From: UBA2040 sp002332715
GTDB lineage: Bacteria > Bacteroidota > Bacteroidia > Flavobacteriales_D > Crocinitomicaceae
Direction of reading: 5' to 3'
Length of the DNA: 17,258 nucleotides
NCBI GenBank assembly: GCA_029242295.1
Contig: JAQWUF010000035.1
Coordinates: forward strand, 1 to 17,258
The first letter of the stretch is position 1; each line of letters starts with the position of its first letter. The notes beneath the pieces were generated by a model that did no database searches, was not told the origin of the DNA, and saw only the letters and a program-made list of their open reading frames with translations. Below, piece after piece: positions 7,255 through 15,085 of this stretch. Position numbers and translations under genes: made by a program.

Positions 7255-7605
7255 ATGCTGATACAAGTAGTAAAATCTAAAATACACCGCGTAAAGGTGA
7301 CCCAAGCCGAATTAAATTATGTTGGAAGCATTACTATCGATCGCGTATTGATAGAAGCTGCAAATTTGATTGAAGGAGAACGAGTTCAAATAGTTAACAT
7401 CAATAATGGTGAACGAATAGAAACATATGTGATTGCTGGAGAATCAAATTCAGGAACCATTTGTTTGAATGGACCAGCAGCACGAAGAGTTCAAATGGGA
7501 GACTTAATAATAGTAATCGGCTACGGTTATTGCGAAATTGAAGAAGCAAAAACATTCAAACCCTCGCTTGTTTTCCCTGATGAAACAACCAATTTACTTC
7601 CATAA
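7255..7605 (+). CDS. panD: Aspartate 1-decarboxylase proenzyme
   Basis: PanD decarboxylates L-aspartate to beta-alanine, the substrate of PanC next door. From ATG 7255 the protein is 116 aa and starts MLIQVVKSKIHRVKVTQAEL, then NYVGSITID. The Gly24-Ser25 pair is the self-cleavage site that generates the pyruvoyl group. NGPAARRVQMGDLIIVIGYG later in the chain is also typical. The upstream ATG at 7234 adds seven residues not found in the family and is rejected. A TACCTTTG (7229-7236) matches the -7 element of Bacteroidota promoters and overlaps that rejected start, but no TTG lies at the right distance, so panD may have its own start site or simply be read from panC. The next gene begins immediately after its stop with no gap. 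Confidence 0.96.
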   Translation: MLIQVVKSKIHRVKVTQAELNYVGSITIDRVLIEAANLIEGERVQIVNINNGERIETYVIAGESNSGTICLNGPAARRVQMGDLIIVIGYGYCEIEEAKTFKPSLVFPDETTNLLP

Positions 7606-8643
7606 ATGAAAAAAGGGATCACGTTTCTATTAAAAACTGTCTTACCTCTTTCAATTGGTATTTACCTGATTTGGTTGTTTTATACAAGCATGTCAGCCGA
7701 TTCGAAAGAGCAGTTTTACGAAACGATAGGGAAGGTGAACTATTTATGGATTATTATTTCATTAATTTTTGGATGGATAGCCGTTGTTGCACGCGCCCAG
7801 CGATGGAAATATGTTCTAGAACCTTTGGGATATCATACACCCCTTAAAAACAGATATCACGCAATAACAATAGGTTATTTGATTAACCTGACGATTCCAA
7901 GAGCTGGAGAAGCAACTCGGGCAGTTTCTTTATACCAATCAGACAAAGTGCCTTTTGCTCAGTCATTTGGCACCATAGTAGCTGAACGAGCCGTCGATTT
8001 GAGCATGTTGGCATCTATATTCTTGATTACAACATTGGTAGGCGGTCAAGATTTCGATCTAATCTGGGGTGAATTGATGGTAAAATTTGGTGGAAAAGGG
8101 TCTTCAACCAGCGGATTTCAATGGAAATATGTTCTCTTTGGAGTAATTGGCGTAGGTTTATCTGTGCTTATTTTTCTCTATTATAAATCTCCCACTTTTA
8201 AAGAGAAGTTGCAAAATTTCATGAAGGGTGTTATCGGTGGATTACTCGCCATTTTCAAATCCAAAAATCCGGGAGAATATATTTTACAGACTTTTGTTAT
8301 TTGGGGCTGTTATTTGCTAATGTTCGGTTTGTGTTTCCTTGCTTTAGATGAAACGGCTCATTTCCCCCTCAAAGGTATGTTAATTGGCTTTATAGCCGGT
8401 TCGGCAGGGATTACACTAACAAATGGTGGGATCGGCTCCTACCCACTCCTTGTGGGTTTAGTGATTGCCTTCTATTTAAAAGATAGTTATCCAGATTCGG
8501 CTGAAGGAATTGGCAACGCACTCGGATTACTCATTTGGGTTTCACAAACATTGATGATGATTGTTTTGGGTTTACTATCTTTGGTACTGTTACCGAAGAA
8601 TTATTCCTCGAAAGATGTCGAAACTACAACAGATAAAGAATAA
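7606..8643 (+). CDS. Flippase-like integral membrane protein (LPG-synthase transmembrane/UPF0104 family)
   Basis: This 345-aa protein has about eight hydrophobic segments (around 8-26, 46-63, 130-145, 173-192, 226-247, 259-276, 283-292 and 305-328). It carries the signatures of the lysylphosphatidylglycerol-synthase transmembrane region: NLTIPRAGEATRAVSLY (about 94-110), GTIVAERAVDLSMLA (122-136) and TLTNGGIGSYPLLVGLV near the C-terminus. It lacks the aminoacyl-transferase domain of MprF, so it is a stand-alone membrane half. Relatives are proposed to move lipids or lipid-linked sugars across the inner membrane, but the substrate here is unknown. It starts directly after the panD stop and overlaps the heptose adenylyltransferase by 29 nt, so the three genes are probably co-translated. 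The LPS-related neighbour makes an envelope role attractive (inference). Confidence 0.85.
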   Translation: MKKGITFLLKTVLPLSIGIYLIWLFYTSMSADSKEQFYETIGKVNYLWIIISLIFGWIAVVARAQRWKYVLEPLGYHTPLKNRYHAITIGYLINLTIPRAGEATRAVSLYQSDKVPFAQSFGTIVAERAVDLSMLASIFLITTLVGGQDFDLIWGELMVKFGGKGSSTSGFQWKYVLFGVIGVGLSVLIFLYYKSPTFKEKLQNFMKGVIGGLLAIFKSKNPGEYILQTFVIWGCYLLMFGLCFLALDETAHFPLKGMLIGFIAGSAGITLTNGGIGSYPLLVGLVIAFYLKDSYPDSAEGIGNALGLLIWVSQTLMMIVLGLLSLVLLPKNYSSKDVETTTDKE

Positions 8644-9130
8644 GATTCAAACTCTTGACGGAGCAGCAAAAATTGTCAAAAAATGGCAAGATGCTGGTGA
8701 AAAGGTTGTGTTTACGAATGGATGTTTCGACATTCTTCACAAAGGTCATGTTACTTATCTGGCCAAATCAGCTGATTTAGGAGATAAATTGGTAGTTGCT
8801 CTCAACACAGACCAATCACTAAAAGCGCAAGGAAAAAGTCCAGATCGACCAATAAACCCTGAAGATGCTCGATTGATGGTCCTCGCTTCACTTTCCTTCA
8901 TTGATCTCGTGATTCTTTTCAACCATGATACGCCTTTAAAAGAGATTGTAATCCTTCAGCCGGATGCACTTGTAAAAGGAGCAGATTATGACCCAAACGA
9001 AAAAGACGAGTTTTCAAAAAAATACATCGTGGGGTCAAAAGAAGTACGCGTGCTTGGCGGTGAAGTGAAAGTCATCGACTTAGTAGAAGGATATTCAACT
9101 ACGAATATTTTAGCAAAGTCCAAAAAATAG
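8615..9130 (+). CDS. rfaE2: D-glycero-beta-D-manno-heptose 1-phosphate adenylyltransferase
   Basis: The enzyme transfers AMP from ATP to heptose-1-phosphate, making ADP-heptose for the LPS inner core. The 171-aa chain from ATG 8615 is a single nucleotidyltransferase domain: VVFTNGCFDILHKGHVTYLA (31-50) with HKGH at 42-45, then GKSPDRPINPEDARLMVLAS, DALVKGADY, and the diagnostic C-terminal VIDLVEGYSTTNIL. In E. coli this activity is the C-terminal half of HldE; here it stands alone without the kinase domain, as is usual in Bacteroidota. A longer frame to ATG 8561 adds a hydrophobic, unrelated leader inside the flippase gene and is rejected. It overlaps the preceding gene by 29 nt and is the last gene before a gap of about 620 bp. 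Glycerol-3-phosphate cytidylyltransferase is a less likely alternative. Confidence 0.9.
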   Translation: MSKLQQIKNKIQTLDGAAKIVKKWQDAGEKVVFTNGCFDILHKGHVTYLAKSADLGDKLVVALNTDQSLKAQGKSPDRPINPEDARLMVLASLSFIDLVILFNHDTPLKEIVILQPDALVKGADYDPNEKDEFSKKYIVGSKEVRVLGGEVKVIDLVEGYSTTNILAKSKK

Positions 9131-9367
9131 TCTACTTTTCCTATATATAGAACTGAATATATTTCTTTTAAAAAGACAAATTCTTTCCATTAGCATTTTT
9201 TAAACAGTTTGGGTCTGTCCAAAAAGGTAGTTTAGGTTTATTAAAATTAAGTATCAAATATAAGGGTATCAAAACTACATTTTAACCTGAGTGCATTAGA
9301 ACGTATTATTTTTAACAATAGTTGCACCGACTTAAATGCTATCCAAAATCACATCTTTATATTATAC

Positions 9368-9405
9368 GTTGAAACTACAAATGGCCGTTGTGGGCAGTTT
9401 TCAAC
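9368..9405 (+). other. Nested stem-loop of unknown role
   Basis: GTTGAAACT (9368-9376) pairs with AGTTTTCAAC (9396-9405) with one bulged base. Inside, ACAA (9377-9380) pairs with TTGT (9388-9391) around a 7-nt loop, with GGGC left unpaired on the 3' side. No T-run follows, so it does not look like an intrinsic terminator. It is the strongest secondary structure I could see in this gap. Confidence 0.35.
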
Positions 9406-9673
9406 GCAGCAGAAATATCCATATGAACTTCAAAGTTGAATTATTTTTTAAAGGTCAAAACTTTCCCGAATAAACTTTTTCACATGTCAGCAAAAATAAC
9501 ATTAAAACACTGTATTTTAATTATTTGTAGATTGTAAAAACAAGCAGTCGAAGCTAGTAAATCTCCAAAATTTAATTCTTCTTAAATTTTAAAATTCCCA
9601 TTTTTTACCACCCAGTATAATTCTCTTAATTCATCTAATTACTGCAATTATTAAAAATATGTGTTTAAACATT

Positions 9674-9704
9674 TTGGTAGACTTATCAACATTCCATATG
9701 TTTG
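9674..9704 (+). promoter_or_regulatory. Bacteroidota-type promoter of mraZ and the dcw operon
   Basis: TTG (9674-9676) is followed by a 20-nt spacer and TATGTTTG (9697-9704), a full match to TTG-N19-21-TAnnTTTG. The start site would fall around 9709-9712, leaving a leader of about 40 nt before the mraZ ATG at 9753. The final G of the -7 box is the first base of the GTGGTAAAAA repeats, so a protein bound to them would block initiation. Confidence 0.7.
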
Positions 9705-9740
9705 TGGTAAAAAGTGGTAAAAACTCTTTATTTTTACCCA
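9704..9740. promoter_or_regulatory. Putative MraZ operator: tandem GTGGTAAAAA repeats over the start site
   Basis: GTGGTAAAAA occurs twice head to tail at 9704-9713 and 9714-9723, a spacing of one helical turn. A related TGGGTAAAAA lies on the opposite strand at 9731-9740, and another exact copy lies inverted at 9602-9611. MraZ proteins from other phyla bind direct repeats spaced about 10 bp in front of their own gene (TGGG-type in E. coli, AAAGTG-type in Mollicutes), and the GTGG core preceded by A-runs fits that pattern. Placement immediately after the promoter and before mraZ suggests autorepression; this is inference. Confidence 0.6.
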
Positions 9741-9752
9741 TTATAAGAAGTC

Positions 9753-10211
9753 ATGTCAGGTCTAGTAGGAGAATACGAAGTGAAGCTCGACAACAAAGGT
9801 CGATTCATGTTTCCAGCAAATTTGCGGAAGCAGCTTTCTCCTAGCGCCCAAGAAAACTTCATGTTGAACAAAGGCTTTGAAGAATGTCTCACGCTATTCC
9901 CTATGAATGAATGGGAAACACTCAGCTCGCGACTCTCCAAACTCAATTTGTTCGTCCCTAAAAACCGAATGTTTTATCGACTCTTTCACCAAGGAGCGAA
10001 AAACACTTCACTTGATAGTGCAGGACGAGTTCTTGTACCCATCCATTTGATGGACAGAGTGGGTTTGAAAAAGGAGGTCATGCTTATTGCGTACAACGAC
10101 CGCATCGAAATCTGGGACAAGACCAAGTACCTCGAAATGATCGAGGGCAACATGGTTGATTTTGCCGATTTGGCAAATGAAGTAATGGGAAACGTAAATG
10201 AGCAAGAATAA
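9753..10211 (+). CDS. mraZ: Division/cell wall cluster transcriptional repressor MraZ
   Basis: The 152-aa protein has two SpoVT/AbrB-like halves. The first is LVGEYEVKLDNKGRFMFPAN plus LRKQL (4-28). The second is NTSLDSAGRVLVPIHLMDRV (about 84-103). Each carries the conserved D-x-x-G-R-x-x-x-P pattern. MraZ forms ring-shaped oligomers that bind repeats upstream of its own operon and repress it. The tandem GTGGTAAAAA repeats 30-50 nt upstream are the obvious target. It is the first gene of the dcw operon and overlaps rsmH by 14 nt. The length is close to the usual 140-155 aa. Confidence 0.96.
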   Translation: MSGLVGEYEVKLDNKGRFMFPANLRKQLSPSAQENFMLNKGFEECLTLFPMNEWETLSSRLSKLNLFVPKNRMFYRLFHQGAKNTSLDSAGRVLVPIHLMDRVGLKKEVMLIAYNDRIEIWDKTKYLEMIEGNMVDFADLANEVMGNVNEQE

Positions 10212-11121
10212 CACCGACTATCATAACCCTGTGATGCTCCAAGAATGTCTTGACGGCTTAAACATTCGTCCAGATGGAATTTACGTTGATGTTACATTTG
10301 GTGGGGGCGGCCATTCTCGCGCTATTTTTAATCAACTCTCAAGCAAAGGAATCCTAGTGGCATTCGACCAAGACGTCGAAGCAAAGGACAATGTTTGGGA
10401 AACGAAAAATTTTCATTTTATCGAAAGTAACTTCTCTTTTTTACGCAATCAATTAAAACTTCGTGGAATTACAAAAGTAGATGGCATACTTGCCGATCTT
10501 GGCGTCTCATCGCATCAATTTGATAAAGGTGATCGCGGTTTTTCAATTCGTTCAAATACACCGTTAGACATGCGCATGAATCAAAAAGCACAGGTTTCTG
10601 CAATCAACATCGTAAACAATTACGAAGTAAATGAAATAGCGCGGGTTTTAGGACAATATGGCGAACTAAAAAACGCTGGTCGAATAGCAAGAGGAATAGT
10701 GAGCTTTCGAAGCAATAAGAAAATTGAAACAACAGGTGATTTAATGGACGCTACTCGACCGTTTGCCCCCAAATTTAAGGATCACAAATTCTTCGCTCAG
10801 GTATTTCAAGGTATTCGAATAGAAGTGAACGATGAAATGAAAACACTAGAAAACTTTTTACTACAGACGAGAGAAGTATTGGCTCCTGGTGGAAGACTTG
10901 TGGTGATGTCCTATCATTCACTTGAAGATCGACCTGTTAAAAACTACATGAAAAGAGGATCTATTGATGGAACCATTGATAAAGACTTTTTCGGCAACAT
11001 ATTAAAACCTTTCACAGAAATCAATCGACACCCAATTGAGGCAAGTGAAGTAGAAAAAGAAACCAACAATAGAGCCCGCAGCGCAAAATTAAGAATAGCC
11101 GAGCGAAACAATGGAGAATAA
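10198..11121 (+). CDS. rsmH: 16S rRNA (cytosine(1402)-N(4))-methyltransferase
   Basis: RsmH (MraW) methylates N4 of C1402 in the ribosomal P site using S-adenosylmethionine. The 307-aa protein begins DYHNPVMLQECLDGLNIRPD. DVTFGGGGHSRAIF (about 30-43) is the SAM-binding glycine loop. LADLGVSSHQFDKGDRGFSI, then NTPLDMRMN, is the signature segment. VMSYHSLEDRPVKNYMKRGS and NNRARSAKLRIAER close the chain. All are as expected for an active enzyme. The start ATG lies inside the last codons of mraZ and the end overlaps ftsL by 11 nt, so it is part of one translationally coupled operon. Confidence 0.97.
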   Translation: MSKNNTDYHNPVMLQECLDGLNIRPDGIYVDVTFGGGGHSRAIFNQLSSKGILVAFDQDVEAKDNVWETKNFHFIESNFSFLRNQLKLRGITKVDGILADLGVSSHQFDKGDRGFSIRSNTPLDMRMNQKAQVSAINIVNNYEVNEIARVLGQYGELKNAGRIARGIVSFRSNKKIETTGDLMDATRPFAPKFKDHKFFAQVFQGIRIEVNDEMKTLENFLLQTREVLAPGGRLVVMSYHSLEDRPVKNYMKRGSIDGTIDKDFFGNILKPFTEINRHPIEASEVEKETNNRARSAKLRIAERNNGE

Positions 11122-11515
11122 AGTAACTGATAAGGAAGAGGAAACTCCTATGGACGTCGTTTCGAAGAAATCAAAAACTTTGAAAAAATCGTCGAACACG
11201 GGAAATCCTTTGATGCAAATTTTGAATGGCGAGTTCTTATCGAAGGAATTCGTCGTGAAAAACCTTGGGTTCATCTTCTACTTCATTTTTCTGCTCATTC
11301 TTTTAGTTGCCAAAGGTTATTACGATAAAAAATTGACCCAAAGTGTCGATACATCCCTTAATGAACTGGATGAATTAACAGGAGATTATGTAGCCAAAAA
11401 AGCACAGCTGGAAGAAGAAACTAAACGAATCACACTAGTAAAAGAACTTGAGCCCTCTGGCCTGAAAGAAACCGAGAACCCTACCAAAGTTATTCGGGTA
11501 GATAAAGAAGATTAA
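11111..11515 (+). CDS. ftsL: FtsL-like cell division protein
   Basis: The 134-aa bitopic protein has a charged N-terminal cytoplasmic tail of about 50 residues, one transmembrane helix (51-70, NLGFIFYFIFLLILLVAKGY) and a short periplasmic coiled-coil-like segment (about 72-113, rich in Leu, Glu and Lys). Primary sequence similarity to characterised FtsL is low, as is normal for the family. The call rests on topology, size and position between rsmH and the transpeptidase gene. FtsL joins FtsB and FtsQ in the septal complex that activates FtsW-FtsI. It overlaps rsmH by 11 nt, and the next gene starts one base after its stop. Confidence 0.8.
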   Translation: MENKVTDKEEETPMDVVSKKSKTLKKSSNTGNPLMQILNGEFLSKEFVVKNLGFIFYFIFLLILLVAKGYYDKKLTQSVDTSLNELDELTGDYVAKKAQLEEETKRITLVKELEPSGLKETENPTKVIRVDKED

Positions 11516-11516
11516 A

Positions 11517-13628
11517 GTGAAAGAAAGAAAAGACATATACTGGAGAGCTTACCTGATTTATTTCGGGTTTGTCGCTTTGATGTTGCTTGTGCTTTTTCAA
11601 ACACTGTCGCTTCAATGGCAGGATGTTGCCAAAAATCTTGATTTAACAGAAGAAAACGAAGGGAAAATTCCTACAAGATTGCGAGAACGAATTCCACGAC
11701 GTGGCGAAATCCTTGATGCAAACCGAACTCCATGGGTTACTTCGGTTTCTTTCTACGACATCCACATGGACCCACAAGTGGTGGAAGAAAAAATATTCTT
11801 AGAGGAAATTTCTAACCTCAGTCGAGAATTGGCGAAAATGTATCCTTCAAAGAGTGCTGGGGAATACGAACGCGATATACGAAGAGCTAGAACAGATGGG
11901 AAAAGATACTTATTGATCAAAAAGCGTGTTACAAACGAAGAACGTAGAAAACTAAACGAATTCCCAATCTTTAATCTCGGTAGATTGAAAGGAGGCCTAA
12001 TCGATACGGACGAAACAATAATTCGCAAACGGCCACAAGGGGAACTGTTAAAAAGAACACTTGGTTTCGTTCAAAAAAATGCAGATGGTACTCTTACACG
12101 AGTTGGAATTGAAGGAGCTTACAACGACTACTTAACGGGTGAAAAAGGAGAAGAAATTGAACAGAAAATCTCCACCGGATGGAAGCGTACTGGGCAGATA
12201 GTAAAAGACGCTGTTGAGGGAGCAGATGTAATTACAACAATCGACAAGGAAATTCAAGAAGTAGCGCATTCGGAGTTATACCGACAAATGCAAAATCAAG
12301 GAGCAAAACATGGCACGGCTATCGTAATGGAGGTAAGTACAGGTCATGTAAAAGCGATTGCCAACCTAAAAAGAGGTCGCGATGGAAATTATTACGAATC
12401 GTACAACTATGGAATAGGAACAAAGGAAGTTCCAGGGTCTACTTTCAAACTAGCCTCTCTAATGGCTGCGCTTGAGGACAAGAAAATTCATTTGTCAGAT
12501 ACGGTAGGCGCTTACGGCAAATACAACTTCTACGGTGAAAAATTGACTGACTCTAAAACGAATGGATATGGACGCATTACAATCGAACGAGCTTTTGAAC
12601 TTTCATCGAATGTAATTTCTCGTGTTATCAACAACGCCTACAAAAATGAGCCCGAAGCATTCGTTAAAAGACTCCGCTCATTTGGCCTTGGCGATCCGTT
12701 GGGTATAGATTTAGAAGGAGAAAGTGTTCCAACGCTTTATGCTCCAGGAAGTAGCAATTGGTCTGGCATTTCTCTACCCTGGATGGCAATCGGTTACGAA
12801 GTGCAGCAAACTCCACTTCAAACTTTGGCTTTTTATAATGCTGTCGCCAACAATGGTAAACTTGTTCGTCCATTATTTGTGAGTGAAATCCGAAGAAATG
12901 GACAAATTGTAAAACGTTTTGACCCTGTAACTCTTCGCTCTAAAATTTGCTCAAACAGCACTTTAACGGCGCTACAGCGAGCACTGGAAGGTGTTATAGA
13001 AAGCGGAACTGGATCGGCTTTAAAATCGGCTTATTTCAAAATCGCTGGTAAAACGGGAACAGCACGAGTCTTGAATTCGGACTTACGATACGGAAATAAA
13101 GGGGAGGAAAAACACCAAGCTTCGTTTGTTGGTTATTTCCCTGCGAAAAACCCTATTTACAGCTGTATAGTTGTCATTACAGCTCCAAACAAGGACATCT
13201 ATGGCGCATCAGTTTCTGGAACTGTATTTAGCGCCATTGCCAACAAAGTATATGCGTCAACACTGAGCTATCACAAAGCAATAAACGAAAAACCTCGATT
13301 AAAAGGTCCATTTCCGAAGTCCATGAGTGGGTCAAATAATGATTTGCAAACGGTTTACAGAAATCTTCAAATTCCATTCTCGAAAAAAATTCAAGAAGAA
13401 TGGGTGAACACAAAAGTGAGCGACAAAGGAATTCTTTTCCAAACTAGAAATGTAGCCAAAAATACTATGCCAAACATATTGGGATTATCTGCAAAAGACG
13501 CAGTCTACCTCATTGAAAGAAGTGGAATGATGGCCTCGATAAAAGGTAACGGAAAAGTAGTAGCACAATATCCGCAAGCTGGTTCATCAGTAATTGATGG
13601 AGGAATAGCACAAATAGTATTGAAATGA
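11517..13628 (+). CDS. ftsI: Septal penicillin-binding protein (peptidoglycan D,D-transpeptidase) with PASTA domain
   Basis: This is the class B PBP that crosslinks septal peptidoglycan. The 703-aa chain has a short cytoplasmic tail, one membrane anchor (about 11-30) and a pedestal domain with RIPRRGEILDANRTPWV (58-74). The transpeptidase domain has active-site Ser308 in PGSTFK (Lys311), the SSN motif at 363-365 and KTGT at 512-515. A C-terminal PASTA domain (about 650-703) starts MPNILGLSAKDAVYLIERSG. The start is GTG at 11517, one base after the ftsL stop; no ATG upstream fits. The end overlaps murE by ATGA. A PASTA tail on the dcw PBP is common in Bacteroidota, unlike E. coli FtsI (from memory). 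It may also be called a Spo5D/PBP2-like protein, but position favours FtsI. Confidence 0.95.
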   Translation: MKERKDIYWRAYLIYFGFVALMLLVLFQTLSLQWQDVAKNLDLTEENEGKIPTRLRERIPRRGEILDANRTPWVTSVSFYDIHMDPQVVEEKIFLEEISNLSRELAKMYPSKSAGEYERDIRRARTDGKRYLLIKKRVTNEERRKLNEFPIFNLGRLKGGLIDTDETIIRKRPQGELLKRTLGFVQKNADGTLTRVGIEGAYNDYLTGEKGEEIEQKISTGWKRTGQIVKDAVEGADVITTIDKEIQEVAHSELYRQMQNQGAKHGTAIVMEVSTGHVKAIANLKRGRDGNYYESYNYGIGTKEVPGSTFKLASLMAALEDKKIHLSDTVGAYGKYNFYGEKLTDSKTNGYGRITIERAFELSSNVISRVINNAYKNEPEAFVKRLRSFGLGDPLGIDLEGESVPTLYAPGSSNWSGISLPWMAIGYEVQQTPLQTLAFYNAVANNGKLVRPLFVSEIRRNGQIVKRFDPVTLRSKICSNSTLTALQRALEGVIESGTGSALKSAYFKIAGKTGTARVLNSDLRYGNKGEEKHQASFVGYFPAKNPIYSCIVVITAPNKDIYGASVSGTVFSAIANKVYASTLSYHKAINEKPRLKGPFPKSMSGSNNDLQTVYRNLQIPFSKKIQEEWVNTKVSDKGILFQTRNVAKNTMPNILGLSAKDAVYLIERSGMMASIKGNGKVVAQYPQAGSSVIDGGIAQIVLK

Positions 13629-15085
13629 GTCAGAAACTAGCACATATCCTTGATTCTATTGCTGTTTTAAACAGTAATTGGGATAAGAATGCAGAAATCT
13701 CAAGACTCTCGTTCGACTCGCGTGATGTAGATTCAAACACCTTATTTTTTGCCGTTGTAGGAAGCACGACAGATGGACACAAATACATTGACCAAGCGCT
13801 TGCAAAAGGATGTATAAATATTGTTGTCGAGAGCGATTTCATTTCAGATGACTGTAATGTGGTTCGAGTTCAAGATAGCGCTCAAGCATTATCGATTGGC
13901 GCTCATAATTTTTACGGAAAACCTTCACAAAAAGTGAAATTGATTGGAATCACTGGAACGAATGGTAAAACGACTACCACTTCCCTCCTTTTCAATTTAT
14001 TCATGCAAATGGGACACAAAAGTGGTCTGATTTCGACGGTAGTGAATAAAATAGGGAACATTGACATTCCTGCGACCCATACAACACCGAATCCAATTGC
14101 GCTTTGTGATTTGTTGAACCAAATGGTGGAACAAAATTGCACACATGTTTTCATGGAAGTGAGCTCTCATGCAATACACCAGAAAAGAATGTTTGCACTG
14201 AATTATGCTATCGGAGCATTCACGAACATCACACACGATCACTTGGATTATCACAAGACATTCAAGGAATATATCGACGTTAAAAAAAGCTTTTTCGATC
14301 ATTTAGGACCGAATGCCATCGCTTTGACCAATGCAGATGATAAAAACGGTACGGTAATGTTGCAAAACACAAAGGCAACGAAATACACTTACGCTCTAAA
14401 ATCACCAGCTGACTACAAAGGAAAAATCATCGAAAACGAACTGTCAGGGCTTATCCTTCAACTGAATGGCACAGAAGTTTACACCCAGTTAATTGGTGAA
14501 TTTAACGCCTACAACTTACTAGCTGTTTTCGGCATCGCACACTTGCTTGAACTGGACAAATTAGAAGTGCTTACACAAATGAGCACCTTAAAATCAGTTA
14601 ACGGTCGATTTGAGTTTTTCAAAAGCGGAGGAGATGTAACGTGTATAGTAGATTATGCACACACACCTGACGCATTAGAAAACGTACTAAAAACCATTCT
14701 TAGTTTCAAGAAAGCAGGAACAAAAGTACTGACAATTGTTGGTTGTGGCGGGGATAGAGACAAAACGAAACGTCCGAAAATGGCCGCGATTGCTAACACC
14801 ATGAGCGATCAAAGCATTCTCACTTCTGACAATCCGAGAACTGAAAATCCAGATACGATATTGGAAGAAATGGAAGGGGGAATTGATTCAGAAGGACTTA
14901 TGAAAAACATCACCATTTCAGATAGAAAAGAGGCAATCAAGCTAGGTGTTTCTTTGGCAAAAGCAGGTGATGTTCTCCTGATTGCTGGAAAAGGGCATGA
15001 AAAATACCAAGATATAAATGGAACAAAACACGACTTCGATGATATGGCGATCGCGAAGGTATTATTCATCAAAATAAAGAAATAA
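13625..15085 (+). CDS. murE: UDP-N-acetylmuramoyl-L-alanyl-D-glutamate-2,6-diaminopimelate ligase
   Basis: MurE adds the third stem-peptide residue to UDP-MurNAc-L-Ala-D-Glu with ATP in the cytoplasm. In the 486-aa chain the ATP loop is GITGTNGKTTTTS (108-120). SSHAIHQKRM and NITHDHLDYHKTFKEYID (201-218) lead to the lysine expected to be carbamylated (K220). VDYAHTPDALENVL (342-355) and GCGGDRDKTKRP begin the C-terminal domain. DNPRTENPD has the DNPR motif (402-405) that selects meso-diaminopimelate; lysine enzymes differ here. This predicts mDAP-type peptidoglycan, as in other Bacteroidota. ATG overlaps the ftsI TGA by 4 nt, and the stop shares one base with the mraY ATG. Confidence 0.97.
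   Translation: MSQKLAHILDSIAVLNSNWDKNAEISRLSFDSRDVDSNTLFFAVVGSTTDGHKYIDQALAKGCINIVVESDFISDDCNVVRVQDSAQALSIGAHNFYGKPSQKVKLIGITGTNGKTTTTSLLFNLFMQMGHKSGLISTVVNKIGNIDIPATHTTPNPIALCDLLNQMVEQNCTHVFMEVSSHAIHQKRMFALNYAIGAFTNITHDHLDYHKTFKEYIDVKKSFFDHLGPNAIALTNADDKNGTVMLQNTKATKYTYALKSPADYKGKIIENELSGLILQLNGTEVYTQLIGEFNAYNLLAVFGIAHLLELDKLEVLTQMSTLKSVNGRFEFFKSGGDVTCIVDYAHTPDALENVLKTILSFKKAGTKVLTIVGCGGDRDKTKRPKMAAIANTMSDQSILTSDNPRTENPDTILEEMEGGIDSEGLMKNITISDRKEAIKLGVSLAKAGDVLLIAGKGHEKYQDINGTKHDFDDMAIAKVLFIKIKK

Larger units (their letters stand above)
9131..9752. other. Intergenic region of about 620 bp upstream of the dcw operon
   Basis: No convincing coding frame was found on either strand, and the base composition is strongly AT-rich. 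Recognisable contents are a nested stem-loop at 9368-9405, an inverted GTGGTAAAAA box at 9602-9611, the mraZ promoter at 9674-9704, and the tandem operator-like repeats at 9704-9740. A small TTTGG/CCAAA hairpin lies at 9208-9223. No strong rho-independent terminator for the pan-rfaE2 cluster was seen just after 9130. Confidence 0.7.

Noticed and set aside
8561..8614. Longer N-terminus for the heptose adenylyltransferase
   Set aside because: The extra 18 residues are the out-of-frame reading of the last flippase membrane helix; the family start is MSKLQQIKNK at 8615.
9208..9223. TTTGG/CCAAA hairpin with GGGTCTGTCCAAAAA, resembling an insertion-sequence end
   Set aside because: No inverted partner was found in the gap and the stem is only 5 bp; a single short match does not support a mobile element.
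9659..9844. Plus-strand 61-codon frame crossing the mraZ start
   Set aside because: It covers the mraZ promoter and operator and runs out of frame into mraZ; it has no recognisable motif.
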